Part shown: positions 9,208-18,096 of the stretch, one piece after another
Layout of the letters: every line of letters starts with the position of its first letter
Position numbering within the stretch: position 1 is the stretch's first letter
Assembly: GCA_934667815.1 (NCBI GenBank)
Contig: CAKUMO010000012.1
Coordinates: forward strand, 5,563 to 69,562
Length of the DNA: 64,000 nucleotides
Reading direction: 5' to 3'
Source of the DNA: an uncultured Oscillospiraceae bacterium
Lineage (GTDB): Bacteria; Bacillota; Clostridia; Oscillospirales; Oscillospiraceae
Notes under the pieces: model-generated
The model's database searches: none
Seen by the model: the letters and a program-made list of their open reading frames with translations, nothing else
Told to the model about the DNA's origin: nothing
Translations under genes and position numbers: made by a program

Positions 9208-10446
9208 TTACCCCTGATTTTCGAGATACTCGCACAGCACCTGCGCGATCAGGTCATGACCGACGACCGTGGGATGCACGTCCCAGGGGCGGCTGGCCTC
9301 GAGGAACTTGTCCGAACGGATGCGGGCAAAGTTGAAGTCCAGATAGTAACCGCCGGCTTCGTCTGCGGCGTTGCGCAGCGCGGTCTTGTAGACGGAGGCA
9401 TAGTCCGGATCGGCCTCTCTGTCCCAGATCATGTTGCCGACAATGAGCAGGCTGCCGTTTTCCTGACAGGCGTACTTCACGCGGTCGAGCTTGGAATTAA
9501 AGATGCCGATGTCCGCGCCGAGACCCGCGTCGTTCGTGCCGAGGGTGAGGATGACGACATTGGCCTTGCACATATTTTGCAGCGCCGCATCCTCGATGTC
9601 CACCAGCTGGATTCCGCTGAGGGAATAGTTGTTGACGATCAGCGCATTCGGGTCATCGATGTAGGAAATGCCGGAGACGATGACGCTCTTGTCCGTGCAG
9701 TCGCCGGCGATCAGGTCGATCTGCACGTCGTCCGGGCAATTGGCGGGCAGCGCAATATATTCACTGCGGGCGCAGCCGTTGACCTCGCTGCGGTTGGCGT
9801 TGATGACGGTCAACTCCTGCCCATTGACCTGCACGGTGATGGTGCTGCGGTAGGGACCTTCGGGATAATAAACATAGAACCCGTTGATGTGACGATCCTT
9901 GCCGCCCTCGTGGCGGTTGACCTCAATGCGCAGGACGGAGCCTTGCTGATGCGTCGCGTAGCTCATTCCGCCGGGCGTGTTGCCGGAGACATAATAGCGC
10001 TCCCATTCGCCCTGCGGGAAGCTGATGGTATGGATCTCGCGGCCGGGCACAGCCTCGTTCGTGCGGTCGAGCAGAGAGACGTAGCCGATGTTGTGCGTGC
10101 CGTATTTCTTGGCAATGGCCTCCTTAAAGAGCGCCGCCCACGAATAGTCATAGAACAGGTCGGAGTTCAGCCCCTGAGAAATACTGTCACCGATGATGTT
10201 GATGGTCTTGTCGCCGTACATGTCCTTGCCCTCGGAGAAGTCAAAGATGGCAAACGGCTCGGAGGAAAGGGCGTCCAGCCAGTTTTCCGGCGCAGGCGCT
10301 TCGCTCGAGGCCGCAGGCGCCTCGGAGGACGGCGCTTCGCTTGCAGGCTCGGACTGGCTCTCCTGCGTGGGCGTACCGGCACAGGCACAGAGGGTAAACA
10401 GGCTCGCCGCTGCGAGGAACATGGTCAAAAAACGTTTTTTCAGCAT
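9208..10446 (-). CDS. Surface lipoprotein SGNH/GDSL hydrolase with inserted beta domain
   Basis: 412 residues. A type II signal peptide ends at the lipobox LCAC (C22), followed by a Ser/Glu/Pro/Ala-rich spacer to about residue 55. Block I is GDSIS with S88, block III is LGTNDAG with N305, and the Asp-His pair is DVHP (D389, H391). Between block I and block II lie about 140 residues rich in beta-strand sequence (roughly 125-265), far more than a minimal SGNH fold, so a beta-sandwich or carbohydrate-binding domain appears inserted in the hydrolase. Predicted to deacetylate the polysaccharide outside the cell, while the next gene encodes a cytoplasmic counterpart. AAAGGGG precedes the ATG. Confidence 0.8.
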   Translation of the reverse strand: MLKKRFLTMFLAAASLFTLCACAGTPTQESQSEPASEAPSSEAPAASSEAPAPENWLDALSSEPFAIFDFSEGKDMYGDKTINIIGDSISQGLNSDLFYDYSWAALFKEAIAKKYGTHNIGYVSLLDRTNEAVPGREIHTISFPQGEWERYYVSGNTPGGMSYATHQQGSVLRIEVNRHEGGKDRHINGFYVYYPEGPYRSTITVQVNGQELTVINANRSEVNGCARSEYIALPANCPDDVQIDLIAGDCTDKSVIVSGISYIDDPNALIVNNYSLSGIQLVDIEDAALQNMCKANVVILTLGTNDAGLGADIGIFNSKLDRVKYACQENGSLLIVGNMIWDREADPDYASVYKTALRNAADEAGGYYLDFNFARIRSDKFLEASRPWDVHPTVVGHDLIAQVLCEYLENQG

Positions 10447-10459
10447 GATAATTTCCCCT

Positions 10460-12922
10460 TTACAGTAGTATTTCTATCTCATTTTCTTCTTTCAGACTAT
10501 CCCACGGCAGGAAGTAGAACGGGCGGTAAGCCCGCTGCGGATCCGTGATCGGAAGCACGCGTCTGCCGTTGAGATGCAGACTTGCTTCACCGCGGGAGAC
10601 CGTGAGGCGGATTCTCTTTCCGCGGCAGGTAAACTGCGCTTCCGCGCGCGGCCAGGATTCCGGAATGCACGGACTGAGCCGCAGCCCCGTCAGGGCAGGC
10701 TCCGCGCCCATCAGCCATTCGTAAGCACCTCGGAAGGACATGGCCACGCTGCCCGTCAGGAAACTGAGCATTCCGCGATGATCGAATACCGGAAGCTGCT
10801 GCCAGCAGTTCGTGACGGCGTAGGGCGCGGTGCGCGCAAGCTCCGTCGGGTGGCGGTTCTGATCGTAGGGCAGCATCCATTGCAGCACGTCAAAGAGCTG
10901 CTCGCCGCGTCCGGCTCTGGCCAGCGCACGGGCAAGGAACCCCTGCGAACCGTGGTTGTAAACATTGCCGTTTTCCGCGAGGAAGGGCGGTACGTCGCCC
11001 GTCGTCTGCCGTCCGACATGCGGAATCTTCTGCGCACCGAAGGGCGGGTAGAACAGGCGGTAGCCATAGGGGCTTTTCAGCATCTGTGCAACCGCAAGCG
11101 TATCGTTCACGTGCTCCGGCTCGGCCGTGCAGCTGATGACGGCATAATAATTCACGGGGCCGTAGGGGCGCGTCGCACCGTCCGGGTCTTCATCGGAGAA
11201 AATCCATCGGCCATCGTCGTTAAACACGGAATTGAACCAGCCGCGTCCGTTTCTTGCGTGCGTCAGGATGTTGCGGCGCAGCTTTTCGGCGGCCTCGGAA
11301 TACTCTGCAATCTTCTGCGGGAATTTCCCGGCCTGCTGCAATATCTCGGCCGTGTCGCGCAGCGCCATGACTGTCTGGCAGCTCACCGTGACCGATTCGC
11401 CGCGCCCGCGAAGCCCGGCCATGTTCACCGCGTCGTTCCAGTCGCCGCCGTAAATTTTGCAAAGGCCGTGTTCGCCGACATTTTCCGGTGCCAGATAATA
11501 TTCTACCGCACAGACCATGTGTTCTGCAAGTGTAGATTCTTTATTCTCATTCAGCCACGGCAGCCACTGCTCCAGAATCTCATAATCGCCCGTATAGGCC
11601 AGATAGCGATAGAGAAATTCCAGCACGAACACGCCTCCGTCCACATAGGGTCGCTCGTCATGCTTGCCGAGCCGTCCCTTGGTGGAGTACTGACGCAGGA
11701 ACCAGCCGTCGCGCCGCTGGCAGGAAAAGAGCCGCAGCAGCATCTCCCGGCAATCCTGCGGATGCAGGGACAGCAGCGCCATATAGTCGTTCGCGCTGTC
11801 GCGCGTGCCGCGCATGCCGCTCGGCCAGCCGCGGTCGAGCGAGGCAATCCACTCCAGCTGCATGGGAATCCAGTAGTTCATGTAGGCGTTGAAGTCCGCA
11901 TCCGGCGTGCGGATGGAGTTTTTCGCAAAGATCGACTGATAACGCGCTTGCAGTGCCCGGCAGTTTTCGTCGAAGAAATCCGGTTCAAACCAGCGCTGTG
12001 CCGCAAGTGCGGTTTTCTCCTGCGGCATATCGCCGTTTTCGTCCTGCGCAGGAAGCGACAGCGACTGCACGAGCGTTTTCGTCTCCCCCGGCGCAAGGAG
12101 CCAGTCATACTGCATGGCATAGACCGGCGGGCAGCCGTAGAGCTGATTTTCCTGCGTGTACTGCCCGAAGCGCACGTCGCAGGACGCATCCATGCGCAGA
12201 GGCGCGCCCAGTGCGTTCTGCGGGCATTGGAGAGAGCCGCTGCCGACGAGCTTTTCCAGACTGATCTCGACGGTATGCAGATCCTCCGCAGGCGTCAGAA
12301 GCACCATCGTCCGGCGCTTGGACACGTCGCCCGAAGGATTGAGTAGCTGCGTCCAGAATACCCGGCGGCGGTCGGCCGCAGCATAGCCCGTGCGCAGATA
12401 CCACTCGTTTTTATCCCATGGCGCCAGTGTGGACAGGTTGACATAGGGAATCAAATAGGGATTCAGGCGCAGCTTGACCGGCGTTTTGCGCGTATTCTCC
12501 ACCGTGAAGCGCATGGCAAGCTCCTTGCCCCGCGGCGGCAAAGTGAACTCCGTGCGGATTTTCAGCCCATTCCGCTCGAAAGCGTAGACCGCCTTCTCCG
12601 GCAGATAGCGCACGGACAGCGCCTCGGGCAGCTCGTCGCAGCGCAGGCAATTGACTGTCGGACGGAAGAAGTTGTTGAACGGCTCCTGCCCGTCCTCGCT
12701 GATCCAGACCGTCCAGCTTGAAAAGCTCTGACCGGCTTCGCGGCGCAGGAGCAGGATGTCGCCGGGCGGGTCGGCCTGCACATAGACAGGGCCGAACTGA
12801 TCGACCTTGAGCAAAAAGTCCCGATTCTGGTAGATATACTCCCACGCAGAGGGCAGATTCAGGTCGTTGATCTCGTATCCGGCGGTGTTTTCGATAAATT
12901 TTCCGTATGGCAGGATGCTCAT
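10460..12922 (-). CDS. GH94-type glycoside phosphorylase-like protein (first copy)
   Basis: 820 residues, no signal peptide. The N-terminal ~300 residues are a beta-sandwich, then an (alpha/alpha)6 barrel starts near residue 335. The DWND signature that carries the catalytic acid in GH94 is at 494-497 (GGDWNDA). SGMRGTRDSANDY (368-380) corresponds to the conserved Arg-Asp loop. GH94 enzymes phosphorolyse beta-glucosides such as cellobiose, laminaribiose, beta-1,2-glucan or chitobiose to sugar 1-phosphates. Only about 30% of such annotations can be assigned a linkage from motifs, so specificity is open. It overlaps the DUF4434 gene by 4 bp (ATGA) and forms a set with the GH94-like gene at 13887. 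Confidence 0.72.
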   Translation of the reverse strand: MSILPYGKFIENTAGYEINDLNLPSAWEYIYQNRDFLLKVDQFGPVYVQADPPGDILLLRREAGQSFSSWTVWISEDGQEPFNNFFRPTVNCLRCDELPEALSVRYLPEKAVYAFERNGLKIRTEFTLPPRGKELAMRFTVENTRKTPVKLRLNPYLIPYVNLSTLAPWDKNEWYLRTGYAAADRRRVFWTQLLNPSGDVSKRRTMVLLTPAEDLHTVEISLEKLVGSGSLQCPQNALGAPLRMDASCDVRFGQYTQENQLYGCPPVYAMQYDWLLAPGETKTLVQSLSLPAQDENGDMPQEKTALAAQRWFEPDFFDENCRALQARYQSIFAKNSIRTPDADFNAYMNYWIPMQLEWIASLDRGWPSGMRGTRDSANDYMALLSLHPQDCREMLLRLFSCQRRDGWFLRQYSTKGRLGKHDERPYVDGGVFVLEFLYRYLAYTGDYEILEQWLPWLNENKESTLAEHMVCAVEYYLAPENVGEHGLCKIYGGDWNDAVNMAGLRGRGESVTVSCQTVMALRDTAEILQQAGKFPQKIAEYSEAAEKLRRNILTHARNGRGWFNSVFNDDGRWIFSDEDPDGATRPYGPVNYYAVISCTAEPEHVNDTLAVAQMLKSPYGYRLFYPPFGAQKIPHVGRQTTGDVPPFLAENGNVYNHGSQGFLARALARAGRGEQLFDVLQWMLPYDQNRHPTELARTAPYAVTNCWQQLPVFDHRGMLSFLTGSVAMSFRGAYEWLMGAEPALTGLRLSPCIPESWPRAEAQFTCRGKRIRLTVSRGEASLHLNGRRVLPITDPQRAYRPFYFLPWDSLKEENEIEILL

Positions 12923-13890
12923 CCCCTTTTTTCGTCTGGTTTCAGACTGGAATGGTATGCGCGGTAAAGCGCGGTCGAGTTCGGGTGACCGCAGAAAGCG
13001 GCCGTGCCCGGGCGGTTCATAAGACCGAGGTATTGATAGCAGAGAATTTCGTCGCAGTAGTCCGAAATTTCCGCAAGCTGACGCTGCACGCGGGAAAACT
13101 CCGCCGGAATCAACGCAGAGTGATAGACCTCGCCCTCAAAGGAGAACACCTCCATATCCGCCCACAGGGCGCTGCGGCCGGAGCGGTCGTGCGCCCGCCG
13201 CAGCGCGGCAAAGTATTCGCCGGTCTGCTCGGGCGCGGATTTCTGCACACCGACCTCGTCCTGATAGGCGATGACGTCCACATCAAGCGCGTCGAGCTGG
13301 CGTACATAGGCATCGTCTGCGTGCAGAAGATTCGTTCCGTAGGGCGCGATGAGCGTGCGAAAGTGCGGGTCAAGCGTGCGGACGAAGGCACTGTAACGGT
13401 TGCAATAACGCAGAAAATCCGGGTGAAAGCTGCCCTTGATGCAGGTCTCGTCTGGATAATACCAGCCGTAAAACGACGGATGGCTGCCATAGTGCACGCA
13501 AAGCTGCTCCATCGCACGGAAGGCGCGGCGCGTTACGGCCTCGCTCGTCATATTTTCCATTGTGCTGCGCCACGGGCCGTAATAGCCCACCGAGAGAAAG
13601 ACCCGCAGCTGCAAAGCGTCGGCCTCGGAGAGCAGCACACCGATGGGATCGGGGCAGGCAAAATTCTCCGGGAAGGGATAGATGTCCGTCGGGAAATACG
13701 CCTCCGCTTTGTCCGTGTCCACAAGACTCGTCGCCAGCAGAACGACGTATTTCATGCCAAGCCCTGCGATCTCGCGCAGCTTTTCCCGCCACTGTGCCTC
13801 GGTAAAGGCACGGCAGGCCGGATTCCAGTAGACGCCCTCGGCGGAGTTGTGGTGGGTAAATTCAAACCAGGTTCCGCTGATGCTTTTCAT
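12919..13890 (-). CDS. DUF4434 TIM-barrel protein, putative glycosidase
   Basis: 323 residues beginning MKSISGTWFEFTHHNSAEG, typical of the DUF4434 family, whose predicted fold is a TIM barrel related to glycosidases. Acidic candidates for catalysis are visible in GWYYPDE (about residues 145-151) and in AYQDEVG (about 212-218). There is no signal peptide. It overlaps both flanking GH94-like genes by 4 bp (ATGA on each side), so the three proteins are made together, which argues for one pathway acting on the same oligosaccharide. The biochemical activity of the family is not established to my knowledge. Confidence 0.72.
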   Translation of the reverse strand: MKSISGTWFEFTHHNSAEGVYWNPACRAFTEAQWREKLREIAGLGMKYVVLLATSLVDTDKAEAYFPTDIYPFPENFACPDPIGVLLSEADALQLRVFLSVGYYGPWRSTMENMTSEAVTRRAFRAMEQLCVHYGSHPSFYGWYYPDETCIKGSFHPDFLRYCNRYSAFVRTLDPHFRTLIAPYGTNLLHADDAYVRQLDALDVDVIAYQDEVGVQKSAPEQTGEYFAALRRAHDRSGRSALWADMEVFSFEGEVYHSALIPAEFSRVQRQLAEISDYCDEILCYQYLGLMNRPGTAAFCGHPNSTALYRAYHSSLKPDEKRG

Positions 13891-16529
13891 AGCCGTCCTC
13901 CCAAGGTCAGCAGGATGCGGTTTTCCGCAGCATCCTGCGCGGGCACACGCACGCGCACGCCGTCCGTCTGCATCGGTTCGCCGTTGCAGGACGCAGAGAC
14001 GATTTTATAAGCTCCGTAGTCCAGACGCTGCGGGTTTTGCAGCGTGATCACATAGGCTTTACCGGCAAAGTGCAGGCTGATCTGCGCCGTACCCTCGCCG
14101 TCGAACTGCTCACGCACGAGCTTCGGCTCGATGACAAGCCCACCCAGCTCGCCGCGCACGCCGAACACCTGCGTAATGAACGTGAGCATATACCAGCTGG
14201 CCGCGCCCGTGAGATAGTGGTAAAGGCCTCGTCCGTCGGCGTTGAAATACTCCGGAATGCCGGGATAAATGCGGCTGGTTTCAAAGTCCATCGCCGTCTC
14301 GGCAAGGCTTTGCAGCGCTTTGTAGCCCTCACGGACGAAGCCGCGGCGATAGAGGGCGTTGGCATACATAACGCTCATGTGCGAAAAGACCGCGCCGTTC
14401 TCTTTCTCTCCGTAGGCAAAGCCGAACATGCGGCCGAGGTCGAACTTTTCCTCATGGAAATCCGTATTCAGGCGGTAGCCGCCGACCTCTTTGCGGTAGA
14501 GATAGCGGTCGGCTGCGCGGCAGATCAGCGACGTTTGCGCGGGCGTGGCCGTGCCGCTCATAACGGCAAACACCTGCCCCGTGAGCATCATGCGCACGCC
14601 GCCCGGGAAATAGCCCTCGACCCTGTTTTGATGATTGTCGTAATAGCTGTTGAACCAACCCTCGTTCTCACCCGCGATCCACTCCGTCTTGCGGATGTGT
14701 GTGCGCAGGCGCTCGGCCATGGCCTGAAGCGTGTCCGCCAGCGCGAGGGTGTCAAAGCGGCGCTTGCTGCCGCGCACGCTGTGTGCGCAGAGGTGCAGGA
14801 AGTCCGGCAGGCGGTTTTCTTTTTCTAATAAAAGTTCCAGCTCCTCCAGAAGCTCCACCTCGCGGTGGCCGCGTTCGGCCAATACGCGCAGAAGTCCGGC
14901 AAGCTCCTCGAGATTGCCTGCGTAGGCGCAGGTAAACGCGACGCTCTCGCCGTACTCCGCAGCCATGTCCAGCGCGTCGTTCCAGTCCGCGCCGCGCAGG
15001 CGGATGTGCCCGTGTGCACCGGTCTCGTGTACCGCGCAAAGCGTCTCGAGCAGGATGTGCTCAAGAATCGTGCCGGAATAAACCGCTCCGGAGTCCGTTT
15101 TCTGCAGAACATCCTGCGTCCACGCCGCGTCCTGCCCCATGCCGCGCAGATTCTGCCCGTCCTTAAAATACGGCACGGACTCGAGCAGCACGGCAAGGTC
15201 GCCCGTCTGGTCGATATAGAGCTTCGTGGTCAAAAACGGCCACACGCCGTGATCCATCCAGACGCGGCAGATGCCGTTGCGGTCAGCGATAAATTCGCCG
15301 GGTCCGGTGCCGATAATGGTCGCATTTGTGCCGTCGATGCGGACGCCCGCAAAGTTCTGCACGATCATGCGGCGCACGCCGTCCGGCTCCATCAAAAGCA
15401 GCGACAGGCAGTCCTGCCAGAGGTCGCGCCAGCCGCGGCCGCCGCGGCCGTAGTCGTGGTGCGGCAGGAAGGAGCAGCCGTAAATTCTTCTTAAAAACGG
15501 CTGGAAGCTGATCCAGCGCAAATATTGGTCAAAACGGCCGTCGCCCGTGCGATAGCGCACATTGACGCGCGCATCCCAGAATTGCTGCGTGGCACGAAGC
15601 GACGCAAGAACCTGTTTCTCGGTCGCAAAGGCTTCCAGACTCTGGCGGATCTCCTCCGGCTCGGTCGTTGCGCCCAGCAGAACGGTATAGCGCACGCGCT
15701 CACCGGGAGCGAGCGTTCTTGCGGCAAAGGCGATGCCGCCGAGGGCCTCCTTGCCGGCAAGGTGCCGTCCCGCCGGGACAGGGGGCTGCCCCTGCAATAG
15801 CGCACGCGGGTGCGTAAGCGTGCCGCCCTGCCCGATGAAATCTTCAACGGTGGGATAATAGCCCACAGGGCAGGCGCCGTCGCCCTCGATACCGCAGACA
15901 AAGTAAGTCACGTCGTTTTTGCGGTGACCGCGCTCGTCAAAGGACAGCGTGGGCTTGACCAGAACGCCGTGCTCGGTCGTTTCGATGCGGTGCAGCAGGC
16001 TCGTCACATGGCGATGGTCGCGCAGATTGTCCGCGCTGCGGCCGTAAATCGGAATCGCCGCCGTCGGAAAAATGCGCAGCGGCGCACTGCCGGTGTTTTC
16101 CAGCGTGACGGAGAACACCTCGAGCCTGCGCTCCGGCGGGACGAAGCACAAAACCTCTGCCGTCAGACCGAGCGCCGCGCTGCTGCGCCGCACGCGCTGC
16201 CACATGAAGCCCGCCGTGAGCGTGCTGTCCTCCTGCGCGGGCGTGAAGCGCTGCGCCTCCTGCGCCGCGCTTGCGCCGACCGCCGACCAGAAGGCGTTCT
16301 CCGTCCCGACCCAGAAATTCCGCACGCCGCGATTATTGTGCAGATTTTCCACGCTGACCGGCTCGAGCAGAAACGTGTTCTGGTCGAGCTTGCAGTCGCC
16401 TCCGAAATTCGGCGTCAGCGCACCTTTGAGCCCCAGCTCATTGGCCGCCGGAAAATAAAGATTGGAATAATTTTCCGGCTGCGCGAGTGAAAATGTCCCC
16501 TGTTCGTCTAAAAATCTGATTTTTTCCAT
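13887..16529 (-). CDS. GH94-type glycoside phosphorylase-like protein (second copy)
   Basis: 880 residues, cytoplasmic. A beta-sandwich (about 1-310) is followed by an (alpha/alpha)6 barrel. GRGGRGWRDLWQD (361-373) matches the GH94 GFRD-x-QD loop and RGADWNDALDM (513-523) carries the DWND signature. It is closer to the cellobiose/chitobiose phosphorylase pattern than the paralogue at 10460, with which it shares architecture but little simple sequence. The products would be alpha-glucose 1-phosphate or a related sugar phosphate, saving ATP. GGGGAGAG precedes the ATG, 15 bp after a DUF4832 gene. Linkage specificity cannot be read from the sequence. Confidence 0.78.
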   Translation of the reverse strand: MEKIRFLDEQGTFSLAQPENYSNLYFPAANELGLKGALTPNFGGDCKLDQNTFLLEPVSVENLHNNRGVRNFWVGTENAFWSAVGASAAQEAQRFTPAQEDSTLTAGFMWQRVRRSSAALGLTAEVLCFVPPERRLEVFSVTLENTGSAPLRIFPTAAIPIYGRSADNLRDHRHVTSLLHRIETTEHGVLVKPTLSFDERGHRKNDVTYFVCGIEGDGACPVGYYPTVEDFIGQGGTLTHPRALLQGQPPVPAGRHLAGKEALGGIAFAARTLAPGERVRYTVLLGATTEPEEIRQSLEAFATEKQVLASLRATQQFWDARVNVRYRTGDGRFDQYLRWISFQPFLRRIYGCSFLPHHDYGRGGRGWRDLWQDCLSLLLMEPDGVRRMIVQNFAGVRIDGTNATIIGTGPGEFIADRNGICRVWMDHGVWPFLTTKLYIDQTGDLAVLLESVPYFKDGQNLRGMGQDAAWTQDVLQKTDSGAVYSGTILEHILLETLCAVHETGAHGHIRLRGADWNDALDMAAEYGESVAFTCAYAGNLEELAGLLRVLAERGHREVELLEELELLLEKENRLPDFLHLCAHSVRGSKRRFDTLALADTLQAMAERLRTHIRKTEWIAGENEGWFNSYYDNHQNRVEGYFPGGVRMMLTGQVFAVMSGTATPAQTSLICRAADRYLYRKEVGGYRLNTDFHEEKFDLGRMFGFAYGEKENGAVFSHMSVMYANALYRRGFVREGYKALQSLAETAMDFETSRIYPGIPEYFNADGRGLYHYLTGAASWYMLTFITQVFGVRGELGGLVIEPKLVREQFDGEGTAQISLHFAGKAYVITLQNPQRLDYGAYKIVSASCNGEPMQTDGVRVRVPAQDAAENRILLTLGGRL

Positions 16530-16544
16530 ACTCTCTCCCCTGTG

Positions 16545-18092
16545 TCAGGGAATTTCAATCGTTTGCAGAACGGTATAACCGTTGATGTATTGCAGGTCGT
16601 TGGCAAAGCGAGCGCCGGTTCCGGCGGAGTTCTTCAGATAGAACGCGACCTGATACGTTCCCGCCGTCTCCGGCAGGGTCAGCGCAGCCGCTACGGTATG
16701 CGTCAGCGGCTCGTTGCTGCTCGGGCTTGTGGAGAGCCACGTTGTTGGATCGCCCGCTGCAACGGTGGAAACGACGCTTCCGTTCTGATCGAGCAGCGCA
16801 AAGCCGCTTTCCAGATTAAACACCGCGGAAAAGCCGGTATTCTTCAGGTTGAGCGAAACATGCAGCGTCTCGCCGCAGCCAAGATTGCCGTTCAGCGTGA
16901 CCTCCAGCGCACGCAGACGGTAGCCCAGATGGTCGTGTACAAATTCAAACGCCGTGCGCTCAAGCGGCTGGCCGTTCTCATCCTGGAACCAGAGCGGGTC
17001 GAACGCGACCTTGTGCTCGGTGAGCCACTCCTGCGTGATCGGCTCGGTCTGCCAGTAGAACATGCTGTAATAGCCCGCGCCGGGCGTCGCCCATGCGGTG
17101 TACTGCTCCTCGATGAAGCTATGGTAGAGGCTGAACGTATTCTGATGGAAGGCGCTGAACTTGCGGATGGCCAGATCGCCCGTCGTGGGATTCCAGAGAT
17201 TCAGGTCGTACTGGCAGCCCCAGAACATCTCGCCGCCCTCCGGGCCGTAGGCCGATTCTCTGCGCATCTGCTCCCAGAATTCCTCCCACGGGTTGAGGCC
17301 GTCATTATAGACCGCGCTCTGCCAGCCGAAGAAGCTGTCGTCGTGATAGCCCATGCGGCTGAGATTCGGATTTTCCGGCTCTGCGCGGATAAGCACGTTC
17401 TTCACGCGCGGATAGCGCACCTGCACGTAAAGGCTCTCGGGCACCATTTCCAGAATGCCCTTTAAAAGTGCAAGTTCGTCGTGCTCCATTTTATAAGAAT
17501 GCCACTCGCCCCAAGCGCCGAGGAAGCCGGCCTCCACGGTGTGGATGACCTCGAGATTCTTCTCGAGAATGGGACGGAGTTGCTTCATATGTGCAAGCAT
17601 AATCTCGTCCGTGGCCTCGCCCGTGCCTTGCATATCGCTCTCGTAGGAAAAACGCACGACGAGCTTGATGCCGCGCTCCCTGGCCGCATCGAACACCCGC
17701 TGCATCCGTTCAAAGCCCTCGGGCGGGATGGTCTCGGTGTCTTTGTAGCCGGTCAGGTAAAAATACACCTGGCAAAGCTGCGGGCGATATTTGTGGTAGC
17801 GATCGAGCGCAACGGTGACGACCTTCTCCGGCTCTGGCTGGTCGCTCATGCCGTCGGTCAGGGAGTTTGCCACGTTGATGAAGGCCTCGAGCCGCCAGCC
17901 GCGGTCGGGATTGTATTCCAAGAAGTCGTCCTGCGTGCCGCACAGCGGTGCAAGCTCCGTCGTCGTCGAAATCGGCACGGCGGGCGGATTGTTTGTCGTA
18001 TCCGGCTTCACTTGCTCTGCACACCCTGTTCCAAAAATGAGACTCAGCACCGCGGCCAGCGCAAGCGCGGCAAGGCGTTTGCTCTTTTTCAT
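16545..18092 (-). CDS. DUF4874/DUF4832 lipoprotein (first paralogue)
   Basis: 515 residues. Lipoprotein signal with lipobox FGTGC (C24). The N-terminal half, starting at YNPDRGWRLEAF, matches DUF4874 and includes the strongly conserved stretch VEAGFLGAWGEWHSY. The C-terminal part matches DUF4832, ending in beta strands with LKNSAGTGARFAND. The fold is expected to be a TIM barrel plus beta-sandwich as in glycosidases; the glutamates in EAGFLGAWGEWH are candidate catalytic residues. I placed the start at ATG 18092, with GGAGG upstream, because this gives a clean signal peptide; a longer in-frame start at 18146 does not. A paralogue lies at 34913-36394. Function is not established. Confidence 0.8.
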   Translation of the reverse strand: MKKSKRLAALALAAVLSLIFGTGCAEQVKPDTTNNPPAVPISTTTELAPLCGTQDDFLEYNPDRGWRLEAFINVANSLTDGMSDQPEPEKVVTVALDRYHKYRPQLCQVYFYLTGYKDTETIPPEGFERMQRVFDAARERGIKLVVRFSYESDMQGTGEATDEIMLAHMKQLRPILEKNLEVIHTVEAGFLGAWGEWHSYKMEHDELALLKGILEMVPESLYVQVRYPRVKNVLIRAEPENPNLSRMGYHDDSFFGWQSAVYNDGLNPWEEFWEQMRRESAYGPEGGEMFWGCQYDLNLWNPTTGDLAIRKFSAFHQNTFSLYHSFIEEQYTAWATPGAGYYSMFYWQTEPITQEWLTEHKVAFDPLWFQDENGQPLERTAFEFVHDHLGYRLRALEVTLNGNLGCGETLHVSLNLKNTGFSAVFNLESGFALLDQNGSVVSTVAAGDPTTWLSTSPSSNEPLTHTVAAALTLPETAGTYQVAFYLKNSAGTGARFANDLQYINGYTVLQTIEIP

Positions 18093-18096
18093 CGGC

